Notes: generated by a model not told the origin, from the sequence alone. DNA of 64,000 nucleotides from an uncultured SAR86 cluster bacterium (GCA_902570035.1 CACFWO010000003.1:1-64000); one strand, 5' to 3'. Shown: positions 51,630 to 62,140, counted from the first letter of the stretch. Made by a program: numbers and translations.

Positions 51630-52961
51630 ATGAAGATTTATATCCTCGGTATAGGCGGTACTTTCATGTCTGGCATAGCTCAATTAGCTAAAGAGAAAGG
51701 TTATGAAGTACATGGATGCGACCAAAAACTTTATCATCCCATGGATAAAGTGTTGCAAAGAGCGTCAATAAAAGTAGACAAAGGATACGACGAAAAGAAT
51801 CTTCCTTCAAATATTGATATTTTTGTCATCGGTAACGTCATCTCCAGAGGTAATCCTTTAATGGAGTACATTTTAACCAAAGGTTACAGATATTGTTCAG
51901 GGCCTGATTTTCTTTATGAACACATTTTAAGGAATAAACAGGTGATTGCGGTAAGTGGCACACATGGCAAAACATCAGTTTCTGCAATGACCTCAAAAAT
52001 ATTTTTAGATCAACATCCAGAGACTGGATACTTGATTGCCGGAGAAACGAAAGATTTTCCAAGCTCTTCAAGATTGGGCTCTGGGGATTTTTTTGTTCTT
52101 GAAGCAGATGAATATGATTCAGCATTTTTTGATAAAAGATCCAAATTTATTCATTACAGACCAAAAACCTTACTCATTAATAATCTGGAGTTCGATCATG
52201 CTGATATTTTTAATGACCTTTCTGATATTCAACAACAATATTCACAATTATTGAGAACCTTGGCTTCAGATGCTTGTGTGATATATCCCAATTCTGACTT
52301 AAATATAGAGGCACTTTTTAAGAAGGACTTTTTTAGCAAAACCAGAACCTTTTCTTTTGAACAAGATGTCATAAAAATTTCTCAATTAAATAATTATGGG
52401 TCAAAATTTGAGGTCTTTAGATCAGATGAGTCTTTTGGCGAGGTAAATTGGGAGCTAATAGGAGAGCATAACTTAAGCAATGCTTTAGCATCTTTAACGA
52501 TAGCCGATGAGTTAGATCTTGATCTATTGAAAGCAGTGAAATCTCTCTCATCTTTCAAAGGAGTTTCAAGAAGAATGGAGCTTTTATTTTCCAATGATGA
52601 AATTCATATATACGATGATTTCGCTCATCATCCAACGGCAATAAAAAAGACCATAGAAGGCTTGAGGAATAGAGTTGGTTCAGACCCCGTTCATTGTTTG
52701 TTAGAAATGAGATCGAACACAATGTCAGGCGGTTATCATGATCAAGAAATACCCAGTGCAGTGGAGAAAGCTGACTTTGTGCATATTTTTTCTAAGAATA
52801 AATCTCAAGCAGTGGGCATAGCTAAAAAGGCCAAAAATATAGTTGCAGAAGAAAGCGTAGAAAGTTTTTTGAGCAAGTGGAAGAAAACGCCCGGACACTA
52901 CGTCTGTTTTTCAAACGGTTCCTTTGATGAGGTGCATCAAAAATTAATTAAATTAGTTTAG
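51630..52961 (+). CDS. mpl: UDP-N-acetylmuramate:L-Ala-gamma-D-Glu-meso-DAP ligase
   Basis: MKIYILGIGGTFMSGIAQLAKEKGYEVHGCDQ, SGTHGKTSVSAM, EADEYDSAFFDKRSKFIHYRPKTLLINNLEFDHADIF, YDDFAHHPTAIKKTI. Confidence 0.96.
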   Translation: MKIYILGIGGTFMSGIAQLAKEKGYEVHGCDQKLYHPMDKVLQRASIKVDKGYDEKNLPSNIDIFVIGNVISRGNPLMEYILTKGYRYCSGPDFLYEHILRNKQVIAVSGTHGKTSVSAMTSKIFLDQHPETGYLIAGETKDFPSSSRLGSGDFFVLEADEYDSAFFDKRSKFIHYRPKTLLINNLEFDHADIFNDLSDIQQQYSQLLRTLASDACVIYPNSDLNIEALFKKDFFSKTRTFSFEQDVIKISQLNNYGSKFEVFRSDESFGEVNWELIGEHNLSNALASLTIADELDLDLLKAVKSLSSFKGVSRRMELLFSNDEIHIYDDFAHHPTAIKKTIEGLRNRVGSDPVHCLLEMRSNTMSGGYHDQEIPSAVEKADFVHIFSKNKSQAVGIAKKAKNIVAEESVESFLSKWKKTPGHYVCFSNGSFDEVHQKLIKLV

Positions 52962-54250
52962 TCTAAATTAATCCAACTTCCGTGAAAGCCAAAAGGCACT
53001 CTCTGTGGCAGGAAGACAGTAGCTAGCGGTTCATCTGAAAAATTGTTTGCATCAATGATTACGAATTCACTCGAGTCAGAAGTTTTATTGTAGACGAAAC
53101 CTACAACAAAGCCATCATCTTCACTAACAGCATTTTTCTTTGGAATGAAGACAGGCTCAGCGGCTTGTTTGTTTTCCCCTAAAAAATGCTCCTTAGTCTG
53201 ATCTTTAAAAAAGTCTCTTTTAAAAAATCTATTTAAACTGCCATCATTAAGCATGTACCCAAACTGATGCTCTTGACCATCAAGATCAGGATGTACTCTA
53301 GAGAATTCCATGGATCTATCGTCTAGCATAGTTTCTTTGCATAACTTATTTTCAATGTCTATGACCCATCTAGTCAGAAAAGGTTTATGACCCATGGGCA
53401 AAGGATTTTCAAAATCAAACAGTTTATCGTACCGACAAAAATCAAGAATCACTTCGCCGGCTTCATTTTCATAAGAATTAACAATGTGAAATAAAAAACC
53501 TTTCGGAACATCTATCCAAGTTATCTCATCTGAATGTCTGGACTGCAAACCGACTCTTGAATTATGATCTTCATCCCAAATCACCGGATAATCACCAGAA
53601 GTTGCTTTGATTTGTCCGTCTCTTCTGCCTAAATTAAAGGTTGCAGGCAGATCAAAAACCAGAATATAGTTTTTCGTGATTGCACAATCATGAACCATTG
53701 GACGACTTGAAAGTTCTATAATTTGATCTTTTATTTGGTTTCCATTTTTATCAATAACTACATAGTGAACTTGTTCCTTTCCTTTTAAATATTCATTAAA
53801 GTCATAACTGATGGCATGCATCTCTCCAGATTTACTATCAATTTTTGGATGTGCAGTGAATCTCTTGTTCTGCGCAGAAGGAAAAGGCTCGTCATCTAGG
53901 AAGTTCATTTCTTCATCCATAATAACTGGAGCAAGTCCGCCTTCCACAAGAGCGTATATTTTATTTCCATGTTTCATGACGTGAGTATTTGGACCAAATC
54001 CATTAGGGGAGGTCACAAATTTATTTCGGTACCAAAGTGCCTGACCGTTTTCAAGTCTTAGACCATGAATCATGCCATCGCCAAAAAAAGGATGATAATT
54101 AGACGCATCAAATTTTTTTGGATTTGGACCGTTTCTGAGAAACAATCCAGCTAATTCCTTTGGAATTTCTCCTGAGACTTTTAAGTTTTCAGCCGAAGTT
54201 TCTTCAACAGGATGCCAATTACCATCTAAAAATTTATTTTTACTTTTCAT
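52958..54250 (-). CDS. Carotenoid oxygenase (RPE65/CCD family)
   Basis: FLRNGPNP, HPFFGDGMIHGLRL, FTAHPKID, MVHDCAIT, FHIVNSYE, GFHGSWINLD C-terminus; four His ligands present. Confidence 0.9.
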   Translation of the reverse strand: MKSKNKFLDGNWHPVEETSAENLKVSGEIPKELAGLFLRNGPNPKKFDASNYHPFFGDGMIHGLRLENGQALWYRNKFVTSPNGFGPNTHVMKHGNKIYALVEGGLAPVIMDEEMNFLDDEPFPSAQNKRFTAHPKIDSKSGEMHAISYDFNEYLKGKEQVHYVVIDKNGNQIKDQIIELSSRPMVHDCAITKNYILVFDLPATFNLGRRDGQIKATSGDYPVIWDEDHNSRVGLQSRHSDEITWIDVPKGFLFHIVNSYENEAGEVILDFCRYDKLFDFENPLPMGHKPFLTRWVIDIENKLCKETMLDDRSMEFSRVHPDLDGQEHQFGYMLNDGSLNRFFKRDFFKDQTKEHFLGENKQAAEPVFIPKKNAVSEDDGFVVGFVYNKTSDSSEFVIIDANNFSDEPLATVFLPQRVPFGFHGSWINLD

Positions 54251-54833
54251 CGATTTCTTTAGCTTTTTTCATTACTCCAAAAGGGTCTTTCCATATTGAG
54301 TACACAAAAAGAATAACAAAAATTATACCCATACCAATTAAGAAATTTTCTATAAATACTTCTCCCAAGAAATATCCTGATAAAACATACAAGCCTGTCC
54401 AAACAGGTGCAGATAATATTTCAACCGGAGCGAAAATGATAAATCTCATACCCAGAGAGCCTGCAGTCATTGGTACAAGACATCTTAAAGGTCCTAAAAA
54501 CCGACCTAAAGCAACAGACAATATTCCGTACTTATTCATAAATTGCTTAGCTTGATGAAGTTGTTTCTGATATTGAATTGGTACCCAGGACTCAATTCTT
54601 GTGCCAATTATTAGTCCTATTGCATAGCTAAGGGTGTCGCCAATAATCATTCCTAGACTAGCATAAAACATAATCTCAACTGGGCCGATACCTACTGCTG
54701 CGGCTAAGGCACCAATGCCTGGCATGACCAAACTTGCTGGAATGAATAATCCAAGGATGACTATGGACTCACCAAAAGTAAGCAGGAACATAGCGGAAGT
54801 AATCCAAGCAGGATTAGCTTGAAGAAATTCCAT
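54240..54833 (-). CDS. DedA-family membrane protein
   Basis: PAWITSAMFLLTFGESIVILGLFIPASLVMPGIGALA, LGRFLGPLRCLVPMTAGSLGM. Internal ATG at 54833 chosen; the track start at 54854 would use TTG. Confidence 0.87.
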   Translation of the reverse strand: MEFLQANPAWITSAMFLLTFGESIVILGLFIPASLVMPGIGALAAAVGIGPVEIMFYASLGMIIGDTLSYAIGLIIGTRIESWVPIQYQKQLHQAKQFMNKYGILSVALGRFLGPLRCLVPMTAGSLGMRFIIFAPVEILSAPVWTGLYVLSGYFLGEVFIENFLIGMGIIFVILFVYSIWKDPFGVMKKAKEIDEK

Positions 54834-54898
54834 AATGTTACTTAGATCAAACAAAATATCTTTCTGGAAATAATTAAATCCATAGCATAATAACCCAT

Positions 54899-56161
54899 AT
54901 GACGAATCAAAAGTTTAATAAAGAGCTAAATTCTTTAGGAGCTAAAGCAAAAGAAGCAAAGGAATTCTTGCTTAATTCGTCTGCGGACACCCGAAATGAC
55001 GCGTTAAAATTTGCCTGCGAGGAAATACATAAAAACAGATCTGATCTTTTCAAAGAAAATGAAAAAGATTTAGAAGAAGCAAAAAAGTTGGACTTGCAAA
55101 ATAGCTTCATCGACAGACTTGAGCTTAATGAAAAGAGAGTAGACTCAATGATAGATGGCCTCAATAAGGTCATAAACCTAAACGATCCTATTGGAGAATT
55201 AGAAGAAATGAATCCTTCACCTTCAGGATTCAAAGTTAGTAAGATGAGAGTGCCGTTAGGCACTATAGGAATTATCTACGAATCAAGACCAAATGTTACA
55301 GCTGATGCTTCGGCTTTATGCATTAAATCAGGAAACGCATCAATCTTAAGAGGGGGATCTGAGGCCGTTCGTTCAAATAATCACATTGTTACACAAGTAA
55401 GAAAAGGCCTAACAAAAGCTAATTTGCCTTATGACAGTGTTCAATTAATCCAAAATCAAGATAGAGACTTGGTTAAAGAATTTATCAAATTTGATGACTG
55501 TATTGATTTAATTATTCCTCGAGGAGGCTCCAGTTTGGTGAGACTAATTGCTGCAGAGTCAAAAGTTCCAATACTTAAGCATTTTGAGGGATTGTGTCAT
55601 GTATTCGTAGACTCAGAAGCTGACATTGAGCTGGCTAAAAAAGTTGTTAGCAATGCAAAATCTTTTAGATACGGCATATGCGGAGCTATGGAAACCCTTT
55701 TAGTCTCTGAAGATATTGCCCAAAAATTCCTGCCCAAGATAGTTAATGAATTTAATGTCCAAGGAGTTGAAGTAAGAGCATGTAGTCAAACTCTCAGCAT
55801 CGTCTCAGCGAATAAAGCTATTGAAGAAGATTGGTCAACAGAATATTTAGAGCCAATTATTTCAATTAAGATCGTCAAAGGCTTGGATGAAGCAATAAAG
55901 CACATTAATGATTATGGTTCTGGTCATACGGATAGCATCATCACTGAAAATCAAGACAAGAAAGAAAAATTTTTTAAGTTAGTCGACTCAAGCTCTGTCA
56001 TGCACAATTTACCAACTTGTTATGCAGATGGATTCGAATATGGTCTGGGAGCTGAGGTAGGAATATCTACAGATAAACTGCATGCCAGGGGGCCTGTAGG
56101 ATTGAATGGTTTAACAACTCAAAAGTTTATTTTGGAAGGAAGAGGCCAAATTAGATCTTGA
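54899..56161 (+). CDS. proA: Glutamate-5-semialdehyde dehydrogenase
   Basis: VPLGTIGIIYESRPNVTADA, SGNASILRGGSEA, RYGICGAMETLLV. Confidence 0.96.
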   Translation: MTNQKFNKELNSLGAKAKEAKEFLLNSSADTRNDALKFACEEIHKNRSDLFKENEKDLEEAKKLDLQNSFIDRLELNEKRVDSMIDGLNKVINLNDPIGELEEMNPSPSGFKVSKMRVPLGTIGIIYESRPNVTADASALCIKSGNASILRGGSEAVRSNNHIVTQVRKGLTKANLPYDSVQLIQNQDRDLVKEFIKFDDCIDLIIPRGGSSLVRLIAAESKVPILKHFEGLCHVFVDSEADIELAKKVVSNAKSFRYGICGAMETLLVSEDIAQKFLPKIVNEFNVQGVEVRACSQTLSIVSANKAIEEDWSTEYLEPIISIKIVKGLDEAIKHINDYGSGHTDSIITENQDKKEKFFKLVDSSSVMHNLPTCYADGFEYGLGAEVGISTDKLHARGPVGLNGLTTQKFILEGRGQIRS

Positions 56162-56808
56162 GTAAAAAAGATTACATTGGGATCTTTGGAGGATCTTTTG
56201 ATCCTATTCATAAAGGGCATATAGAGTCCTTAAAAAGCGTCACCGAGCAACTAAACTTATCTAAGGTATTAGTAATACCAAACAAGGTTTCTCCTTTAAA
56301 AGATCTGTCAATTGCAAGCTCATTGGAAAAAATCAAAATGCTTGAAATAGCTTTCAAAGACTTCAAAGAGATTGAAATTGAAGATTATGAATTAAAGAAG
56401 GAAGGTTCATCTTTTATGATTGAAACCCTGCAATACTTGGATAAGAAATTAGGAAAGAAAAAACACTTTTTATTAATTATTGGAGAGGATTCATTTCAAA
56501 GTTTTCATCGTTGGAAAAACTACCAACACATCATAAAAATGACATCATTATTAGTAATGAATCGACCTGGATTAAAAAATGATCTAACTGGAAAGGCAAT
56601 TGAACTCCATCAAGATTGTATTGAAAATACCTATGGAGATAACAATTTTAAAAAAGGAAAAATTTATTTTATTAAAATTAAACCAAACCCAGCTTCATCA
56701 ACTCATATTAGGGAGAATATAGATGATGAAAGTGTTTTGTCAGAGGGTCTCGACGATGATGTGTTGAAGTATTTAAAAGAGCAAAAGATCTATAATAAAC
56801 ATGACTAA
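56158..56808 (+). CDS. nadD: Nicotinate-nucleotide adenylyltransferase (TTG start)
   Basis: IGIFGGSFDPIHKGHIESLKS, IIGEDSFQSFHRWKNYQHI, SSTHIREN. Confidence 0.94.
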   Translation: MSKKDYIGIFGGSFDPIHKGHIESLKSVTEQLNLSKVLVIPNKVSPLKDLSIASSLEKIKMLEIAFKDFKEIEIEDYELKKEGSSFMIETLQYLDKKLGKKKHFLLIIGEDSFQSFHRWKNYQHIIKMTSLLVMNRPGLKNDLTGKAIELHQDCIENTYGDNNFKKGKIYFIKIKPNPASSTHIRENIDDESVLSEGLDDDVLKYLKEQKIYNKHD

Positions 56809-57127
56809 AACTTCTCATCATTTAATCATGAATTCTTTGGAAGAATTAAAGGCGGTAGATACTAAAATATTGTCTTTGAAGGACATAAGTAGCTTCACTG
56901 ATATCATGATCATAACTTCTGGCACTTCCTCTAGACATATGTCAGCTATTTCAGACAAAATTCAAGAGAACCTTAAGGAAAAATCCATCCCAATTATCTC
57001 AGTGGAAGGAAAAGGTTCAAGCGAATGGGTATTATTAGATTTGGGAGATATTGTAGTCAACATAATGTCCAAATCTGCCAGAGAACTTTATGATCTGGAG
57101 AGTCTCTGGGACCCAGATTTACTGTAA
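56801..57127 (+). CDS. rsfS: Ribosomal silencing factor RsfS
   Basis: DISSFTDIMIITSGTSSRHMSAISDKI, EGKGSSEWVLLDLGDIVVNIM. Confidence 0.95.
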   Translation: MTKTSHHLIMNSLEELKAVDTKILSLKDISSFTDIMIITSGTSSRHMSAISDKIQENLKEKSIPIISVEGKGSSEWVLLDLGDIVVNIMSKSARELYDLESLWDPDLL

Positions 57128-57129
57128 CA

Positions 57130-58941
57130 ATGAAAATGAAAAAGTTTTTTTCGGGTAAACGAGATTCAGAGTCCCGCAAGCTTGTGCTGTATTTAATTTT
57201 GCCTATTTTTATTATGTTTGTAGTTTTGCTACAAACTATTAATTTGACAGTTATAAATGGAAAAAAATATGAGACTCAGTCAGAGAATAATAGAATCGTA
57301 TCGAGAACAATATATCCTACGAGAGGACTAATTTACGATACAGAGGATAAGTTATTAGTTGAAAATATTGCTTCATCACAGTTGAATCTGATTCCTGAAA
57401 GATCAACAGACACCTTAAAAAAAATTAAAGAGATTGCTGACCTTTTGAACTTAGAAAAGTCTTTTTTGTTAGATATCTATGAAAGACAAATAAAAAAACC
57501 TAGGTATCCTTTTCAACCAATTACCCTAGCTAAATCACTGAATGATGAACAGATAGCTTTATTTAGCGTTTCAAGTGAAAAATATAAGGGATTTAGTGTA
57601 GAAACTGGCTTAGTTAGATCTGTAGTAAATAAGAAATCATTGGCTCACGTTCTTGGTTATATGGGATATTCCGAGTCAAATGATGAAAATAAAAGTTCTA
57701 ATTTTATTTCAGGTAATCAAATTGGAATTTCTGGGATAGAGAAAACTTATCATGATCAATTAAGTGGCAAAGTAGGCACGAGAATTGAGGAAAAAGATGT
57801 GTCTGGTAAGTTTGTTCGGGTTCTATCTGAAAATAATGCTGAGAGTGGGAAAGACTTAAAATTATCTATTGATCTTGATCTACAAAACTTCTTAATTCCT
57901 TTTTTTGAAGGACAAAAAGGCGCGCTAGTAGCTTTGGAACCTAAGTCAGGGTTGATTAAGGCAATGATAAGTTCGCCGGCTTATGATCCTAATATTTTCA
58001 ACTCAAGTAGTTCTTTAGCTGAAATCCAATCTATCTTCAATGATGATCAAGGGCCTTTGTTCAACAGGGCAACTATGGGTAATTATCCGCCTGCATCAAC
58101 TATAAAACCAATCCTTGGTTTAGCAGCCCTTGATGAGGGAATAGTCGATTGGAATACTATTATTCAAGATGATGGAGAATTTTATGTTGAAGGCGATCCT
58201 CGACCCTACAGAGGTTGGAAGGAAGATGGTCATGGCAAGGTTGATCTGGAAAAAGCGATCGTGGAATCTTCGGATGTTTATTTTTATTCCACAGCCTATG
58301 ATCTTACGATAAAAAAGTTAGAATCTTTTCTGAAAAAATTTGGCTTTGGTGGTAAGACCAATATTGATGCGGAAGAATCAAATGGACTTGTCCCTAATGA
58401 AAAATGGAAGTTAGGCTACATAGGAGAGTTTTGGTTCAAAGGAGACAGCATCAACTTAGGCATTGGTCAAGGTTACATGCTTTCCACCCCCATACAAATT
58501 TCACAGTCTATAGCGGTAATAGCCAATAGAGGAGAGATAATTAAACCTCGTTTAGTAGAAGAAATTGATGAATCACCTACAGAATTAAAGTCTCTAGGAA
58601 AAATTAACCTTAAAGATGAGACTAATTGGGAAAAAATTGAAAAATCAATGATCGAAGTCATTAACTCTCCAAATGGCACTGCCAATAACATAAAGGATTC
58701 AAGATATGTGATTGCAGGTAAGACCGGTACAGCCCAAATCAAAAGTTATGAAGATCAGGAATATGAAGATATTAGAGAAAATCCATTCTTCAGAGATCAT
58801 GCTTTATTCGTTGGTTATGCTCCTATCCCTAATCCAGAGCTTCTGATCTTGGTAATCATAGAAAATGGGGAATCTGGAAGCAGGGTAGCGGCACCAATCG
58901 CGAAGGCAGGTTTTGATTATTATTTAACTAAGAATGAGTAG
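57130..58941 (+). CDS. mrdA: Penicillin-binding protein 2
   Basis: YPTRGLIYDTEDKLLVEN, YPPASTIKPILGLAAL, SSDVYFYSTA, AGKTGTAQ. Confidence 0.95.
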   Translation: MKMKKFFSGKRDSESRKLVLYLILPIFIMFVVLLQTINLTVINGKKYETQSENNRIVSRTIYPTRGLIYDTEDKLLVENIASSQLNLIPERSTDTLKKIKEIADLLNLEKSFLLDIYERQIKKPRYPFQPITLAKSLNDEQIALFSVSSEKYKGFSVETGLVRSVVNKKSLAHVLGYMGYSESNDENKSSNFISGNQIGISGIEKTYHDQLSGKVGTRIEEKDVSGKFVRVLSENNAESGKDLKLSIDLDLQNFLIPFFEGQKGALVALEPKSGLIKAMISSPAYDPNIFNSSSSLAEIQSIFNDDQGPLFNRATMGNYPPASTIKPILGLAALDEGIVDWNTIIQDDGEFYVEGDPRPYRGWKEDGHGKVDLEKAIVESSDVYFYSTAYDLTIKKLESFLKKFGFGGKTNIDAEESNGLVPNEKWKLGYIGEFWFKGDSINLGIGQGYMLSTPIQISQSIAVIANRGEIIKPRLVEEIDESPTELKSLGKINLKDETNWEKIEKSMIEVINSPNGTANNIKDSRYVIAGKTGTAQIKSYEDQEYEDIRENPFFRDHALFVGYAPIPNPELLILVIIENGESGSRVAAPIAKAGFDYYLTKNE

Positions 58942-60034
58942 AAACCCCTTAGAATTTTCTTTATCTTCTAGAATGATTAAGCCTAATCGGTGGCTTAATC
59001 AAGATTGGTTAGTTCTTTTCTTAGTCATTTCTTTAGTTAGTTTTGGATTAATGATGATCTATAGTGCCTCTGGCTCTATGGAGATGGTTTTGAGACAAGG
59101 TATTTTTGCAGTAATCGGCATTGTCTTTATGATCTATTTATCTTTCAGCAATTATCAGAGATTATTACCCATTTACTTGAATGTATTTTGGATAGGAATA
59201 TTTTTTTTACTCGTAGTTCTTGTAATTCCTTCTGATGCAGCTACCAGAAGATGGATTGATCTGGGAATTTTTGGTTTTCAGCCTTCTGAGCTCATGCGTT
59301 GTGTTTTGACAATAAGTGCAGCAGCTTTTCTTTCAAGAAATCCAAGAATAGTCTTTAGAGACTGGATCATAGTTATTGGAGTAAGTTTTTTCTCCTTTTA
59401 TCTAGTTTTTATTCAACCTGATTTAGGAACTGCGATTATGGTTTTGATTTCGGGAATTCTTCCAGTTTTAATATCCGGATTTCCAGTCAGCTATCAAATA
59501 ATCGGAATAATTATTATTTTATTATCGACACCTTTTATTTGGATGAATTTATTGGATTATCAAAAACAAAGAGTACTCACTTTTTTTGATCCTGGTTCAG
59601 ATCCATTAGGTACTGGATGGAATATTATCCAATCACAAATAGCTGTTGGCTCAGGAAGTCTTTTTGGTAAAGGATTTTTACAAGGAACTCAAAGTCAATT
59701 AAATTTTATACCTGAAAGTCATACAGATTTTATTTTTGCTGTTGTGGCTGAAGAATTTGGATTATTCGGAGTATTGGGACTGTTCTTGGTATACTTATTA
59801 TTAACTTTTAGATTAGTTATGATTGCAAAAAACTCAAATTTTCTTTTTGTAAAACTAGTTGCCGGTTCATTTATCTTTCTTCTTTTAACTTATGTCGCAT
59901 TCAATACTGCTATGGTTGTTGGAATTTTACCAGTCGTCGGCATGCCGCTTCCTTTCTTGAGCCAAGGTGGGACAGCATTAATCATAAACATGATTATGAT
60001 TGGAATTATTTTGTCTTTCAGGAAGGCAGCATGA
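58934..60034 (+). CDS. rodA: Peptidoglycan polymerase RodA
   Basis: SEDS family, QPDLGTAIMVLISG, GSGSLFGKGFLQGTQSQLNFIPESHTDFIFAVVAEEFG. Confidence 0.96.
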   Translation: MSRNPLEFSLSSRMIKPNRWLNQDWLVLFLVISLVSFGLMMIYSASGSMEMVLRQGIFAVIGIVFMIYLSFSNYQRLLPIYLNVFWIGIFFLLVVLVIPSDAATRRWIDLGIFGFQPSELMRCVLTISAAAFLSRNPRIVFRDWIIVIGVSFFSFYLVFIQPDLGTAIMVLISGILPVLISGFPVSYQIIGIIIILLSTPFIWMNLLDYQKQRVLTFFDPGSDPLGTGWNIIQSQIAVGSGSLFGKGFLQGTQSQLNFIPESHTDFIFAVVAEEFGLFGVLGLFLVYLLLTFRLVMIAKNSNFLFVKLVAGSFIFLLLTYVAFNTAMVVGILPVVGMPLPFLSQGGTALIINMIMIGIILSFRKAA

Positions 60035-60987
60035 GAAGAATCATATTTTTGATTATGTTTCTCACACCGCTATGCTTTGCTGATTATTCTTCTCATGACG
60101 ATGTAAAAAGCTTCATCAAAGAGATGCATCAAAAACATGATTTTGATCAAAACTATCTAATTTCAATTTTTTCAAGTGCCAACAAGCAGCAAAAGATCAT
60201 AGATCTCATGAATAGACCTGCTGAAAAAATTTTTTCTTGGGACAAATATAGAAAAAGACTCGTTTCGCCAATGAGGATTGAAAATGGTCAAAAATTCTTA
60301 AGTAAATACATGACTGATTTTATTGCAGCAGAAAAAGAATTTGGCGTTCCAAAAGAAATCATAGCTTCGATAATTGGCATTGAATCGAGTTATGGTTCCA
60401 TAAAAGGTAGCACCAGAGTGATTGATTCTCTCGCTACTTTAAGTTTTGATTATCCTAGAAGATCGAAATTCTTTAAGATCCAGTTAGAGAATTTTTTATT
60501 ACTTTCAAGGGAAGAAAATTTTGATCCTCTAAAATTAAATGGTTCTTACGCTGGAGCCATGGGCTATGGACAATTTTTACCTGATTCTTACAGGAGACTC
60601 GCCATAGATTTTGATGATGATGGTATAAGAGATATTATCAATAACCCAGTAGATGCCATTGGAAGTGTTGCCAATTACTTAAAAAGAAATGGTTGGCAAA
60701 AGGATGCAAATATTGCTGTAGAAGCAAACCTAGTTGATAAGCAAAATCCTATTTCAACAATTTGGAAAATGAAAAAGAACGAATACCTTGAATTAAAGCC
60801 TAAAAATCAGGTCGAATTTGATGATCTGAAGAGTGAAACATACTTACAAGTCTCCGTTAGTGACAAGTCTTATTGGATAGGTGGCGAGAATCTGAAGGTT
60901 TTATCAAGATATAATAAAAGCTCTTTTTACATTATTGCGGTATTTTTATTAAGCAAAGAGTTAGCTTTCACTATTAATGAGGTTTGA
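60031..60987 (+). CDS. mltB: Lytic murein transglycosylase B
   Basis: VPKEIIASIIGIESSYGS, GAMGYGQFLPDSYRRLAIDFDDDGIRDI. Confidence 0.94.
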   Translation: MRRIIFLIMFLTPLCFADYSSHDDVKSFIKEMHQKHDFDQNYLISIFSSANKQQKIIDLMNRPAEKIFSWDKYRKRLVSPMRIENGQKFLSKYMTDFIAAEKEFGVPKEIIASIIGIESSYGSIKGSTRVIDSLATLSFDYPRRSKFFKIQLENFLLLSREENFDPLKLNGSYAGAMGYGQFLPDSYRRLAIDFDDDGIRDIINNPVDAIGSVANYLKRNGWQKDANIAVEANLVDKQNPISTIWKMKKNEYLELKPKNQVEFDDLKSETYLQVSVSDKSYWIGGENLKVLSRYNKSSFYIIAVFLLSKELAFTINEV

Positions 60988-62140
60988 TTTGAAAATATTA
61001 CTTATCTTTTTTCTACTTTCAATTTCAAATATATCATCCCAGACTTTGATACCAGATCCTCCTGAGGTTAATGCAAAAAGTTATATTTTAGTTGAGGCTC
61101 ATACCAATGAAATTATTTCAGAGCAAAATGCAGATCTGCCATCTGGTTTAGCCAGCTTAACAAAAATTATGACAGGTTATGTGGTTGCGGATCAGATTGA
61201 GAAAGGCTTTATATCAAAAGAAGATCAAGTTTTGATTTCTGAAGTTTGTTGGCGAATGGAGGGCTCAAGAATGTTTATTCAGGAAGGAAAAAGAGTTTCT
61301 GTTGATGATTTACTTAAAGGAATGATTATTCAATCTGGTAATGATGCAAGCTGTGCTTTAGCTGAACATGTTGCCGGTACCCAAGGGGATTTTGCTGTCT
61401 TGATGAATGAGTATGCTTCTGAATTGGGTATGTTAGATTCAAATTTTGTAAATCCTACAGGATTGCCTGATGTAAACCATTACTCAACCGCTAGAGATTT
61501 AGCAAAATTAAGTATCAGCATGATAAACGATTTTCCAGAGCACTATTCTTTATATAAAGAAAAAGAATTTACTTTTGATGATATAAGACAATTGAACAGA
61601 AATAGCTTACTCTGGCAAGACGATTCCGTTGATGGGATTAAAACTGGGCATACAAATGACTCAGGTTATTGTCTGGCTGGATCTGCCATCAGAGGAGAAA
61701 CAAGATTTGTAAGCATTGTTTTGAATAGTGCATCTGAAAAGACAAGAATAAGAGATACAAGACGATTGCTGGACTATGCATTTAGGTTTTACCAAACAAA
61801 AACAATCGTGAAAGCATACGAGCCATTAACAACCGTCGATGTTTGGGCTGGAATAGATGAAAAAGTCTCGCTAGGTTTAGGATCGGATTTAAAAATTACG
61901 CTACAAAGAAATAAATTTAAAAATCTTGAATTTGATTTGCCAAGCAGCTTGGGTGTAAGAGCGCCAATATCCAGAGACCAAAAACTCGATGAGTTAATTT
62001 TGTTATCTAACGGTGAAAGAATTCAGTCTTATGATTTAGTAGCCATAACAGACGTAAAGAAAAAAAGTTTTATTTCAGCATTGTGGGATAACTTAATTTT
62101 CTCTATCTACAGTTTTTTCATGCAAGATGAAACTACTTAA
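60977..62140 (+). CDS. dacA: D-alanyl-D-alanine carboxypeptidase (PBP5/6 type)
   Basis: SGLASLTKIMTGYV SxxK, SGNDASCALAEH SxN, DGIKTGHTNDSGYC KTG. Confidence 0.95.
   Translation: MRFDLKILLIFFLLSISNISSQTLIPDPPEVNAKSYILVEAHTNEIISEQNADLPSGLASLTKIMTGYVVADQIEKGFISKEDQVLISEVCWRMEGSRMFIQEGKRVSVDDLLKGMIIQSGNDASCALAEHVAGTQGDFAVLMNEYASELGMLDSNFVNPTGLPDVNHYSTARDLAKLSISMINDFPEHYSLYKEKEFTFDDIRQLNRNSLLWQDDSVDGIKTGHTNDSGYCLAGSAIRGETRFVSIVLNSASEKTRIRDTRRLLDYAFRFYQTKTIVKAYEPLTTVDVWAGIDEKVSLGLGSDLKITLQRNKFKNLEFDLPSSLGVRAPISRDQKLDELILLSNGERIQSYDLVAITDVKKKSFISALWDNLIFSIYSFFMQDETT

Noticed and set aside
54160-54555. 131-aa + strand ORF across the carotenoid oxygenase/DedA junction
   Set aside because: Overlaps two confident opposite-strand genes; no recognisable motifs.
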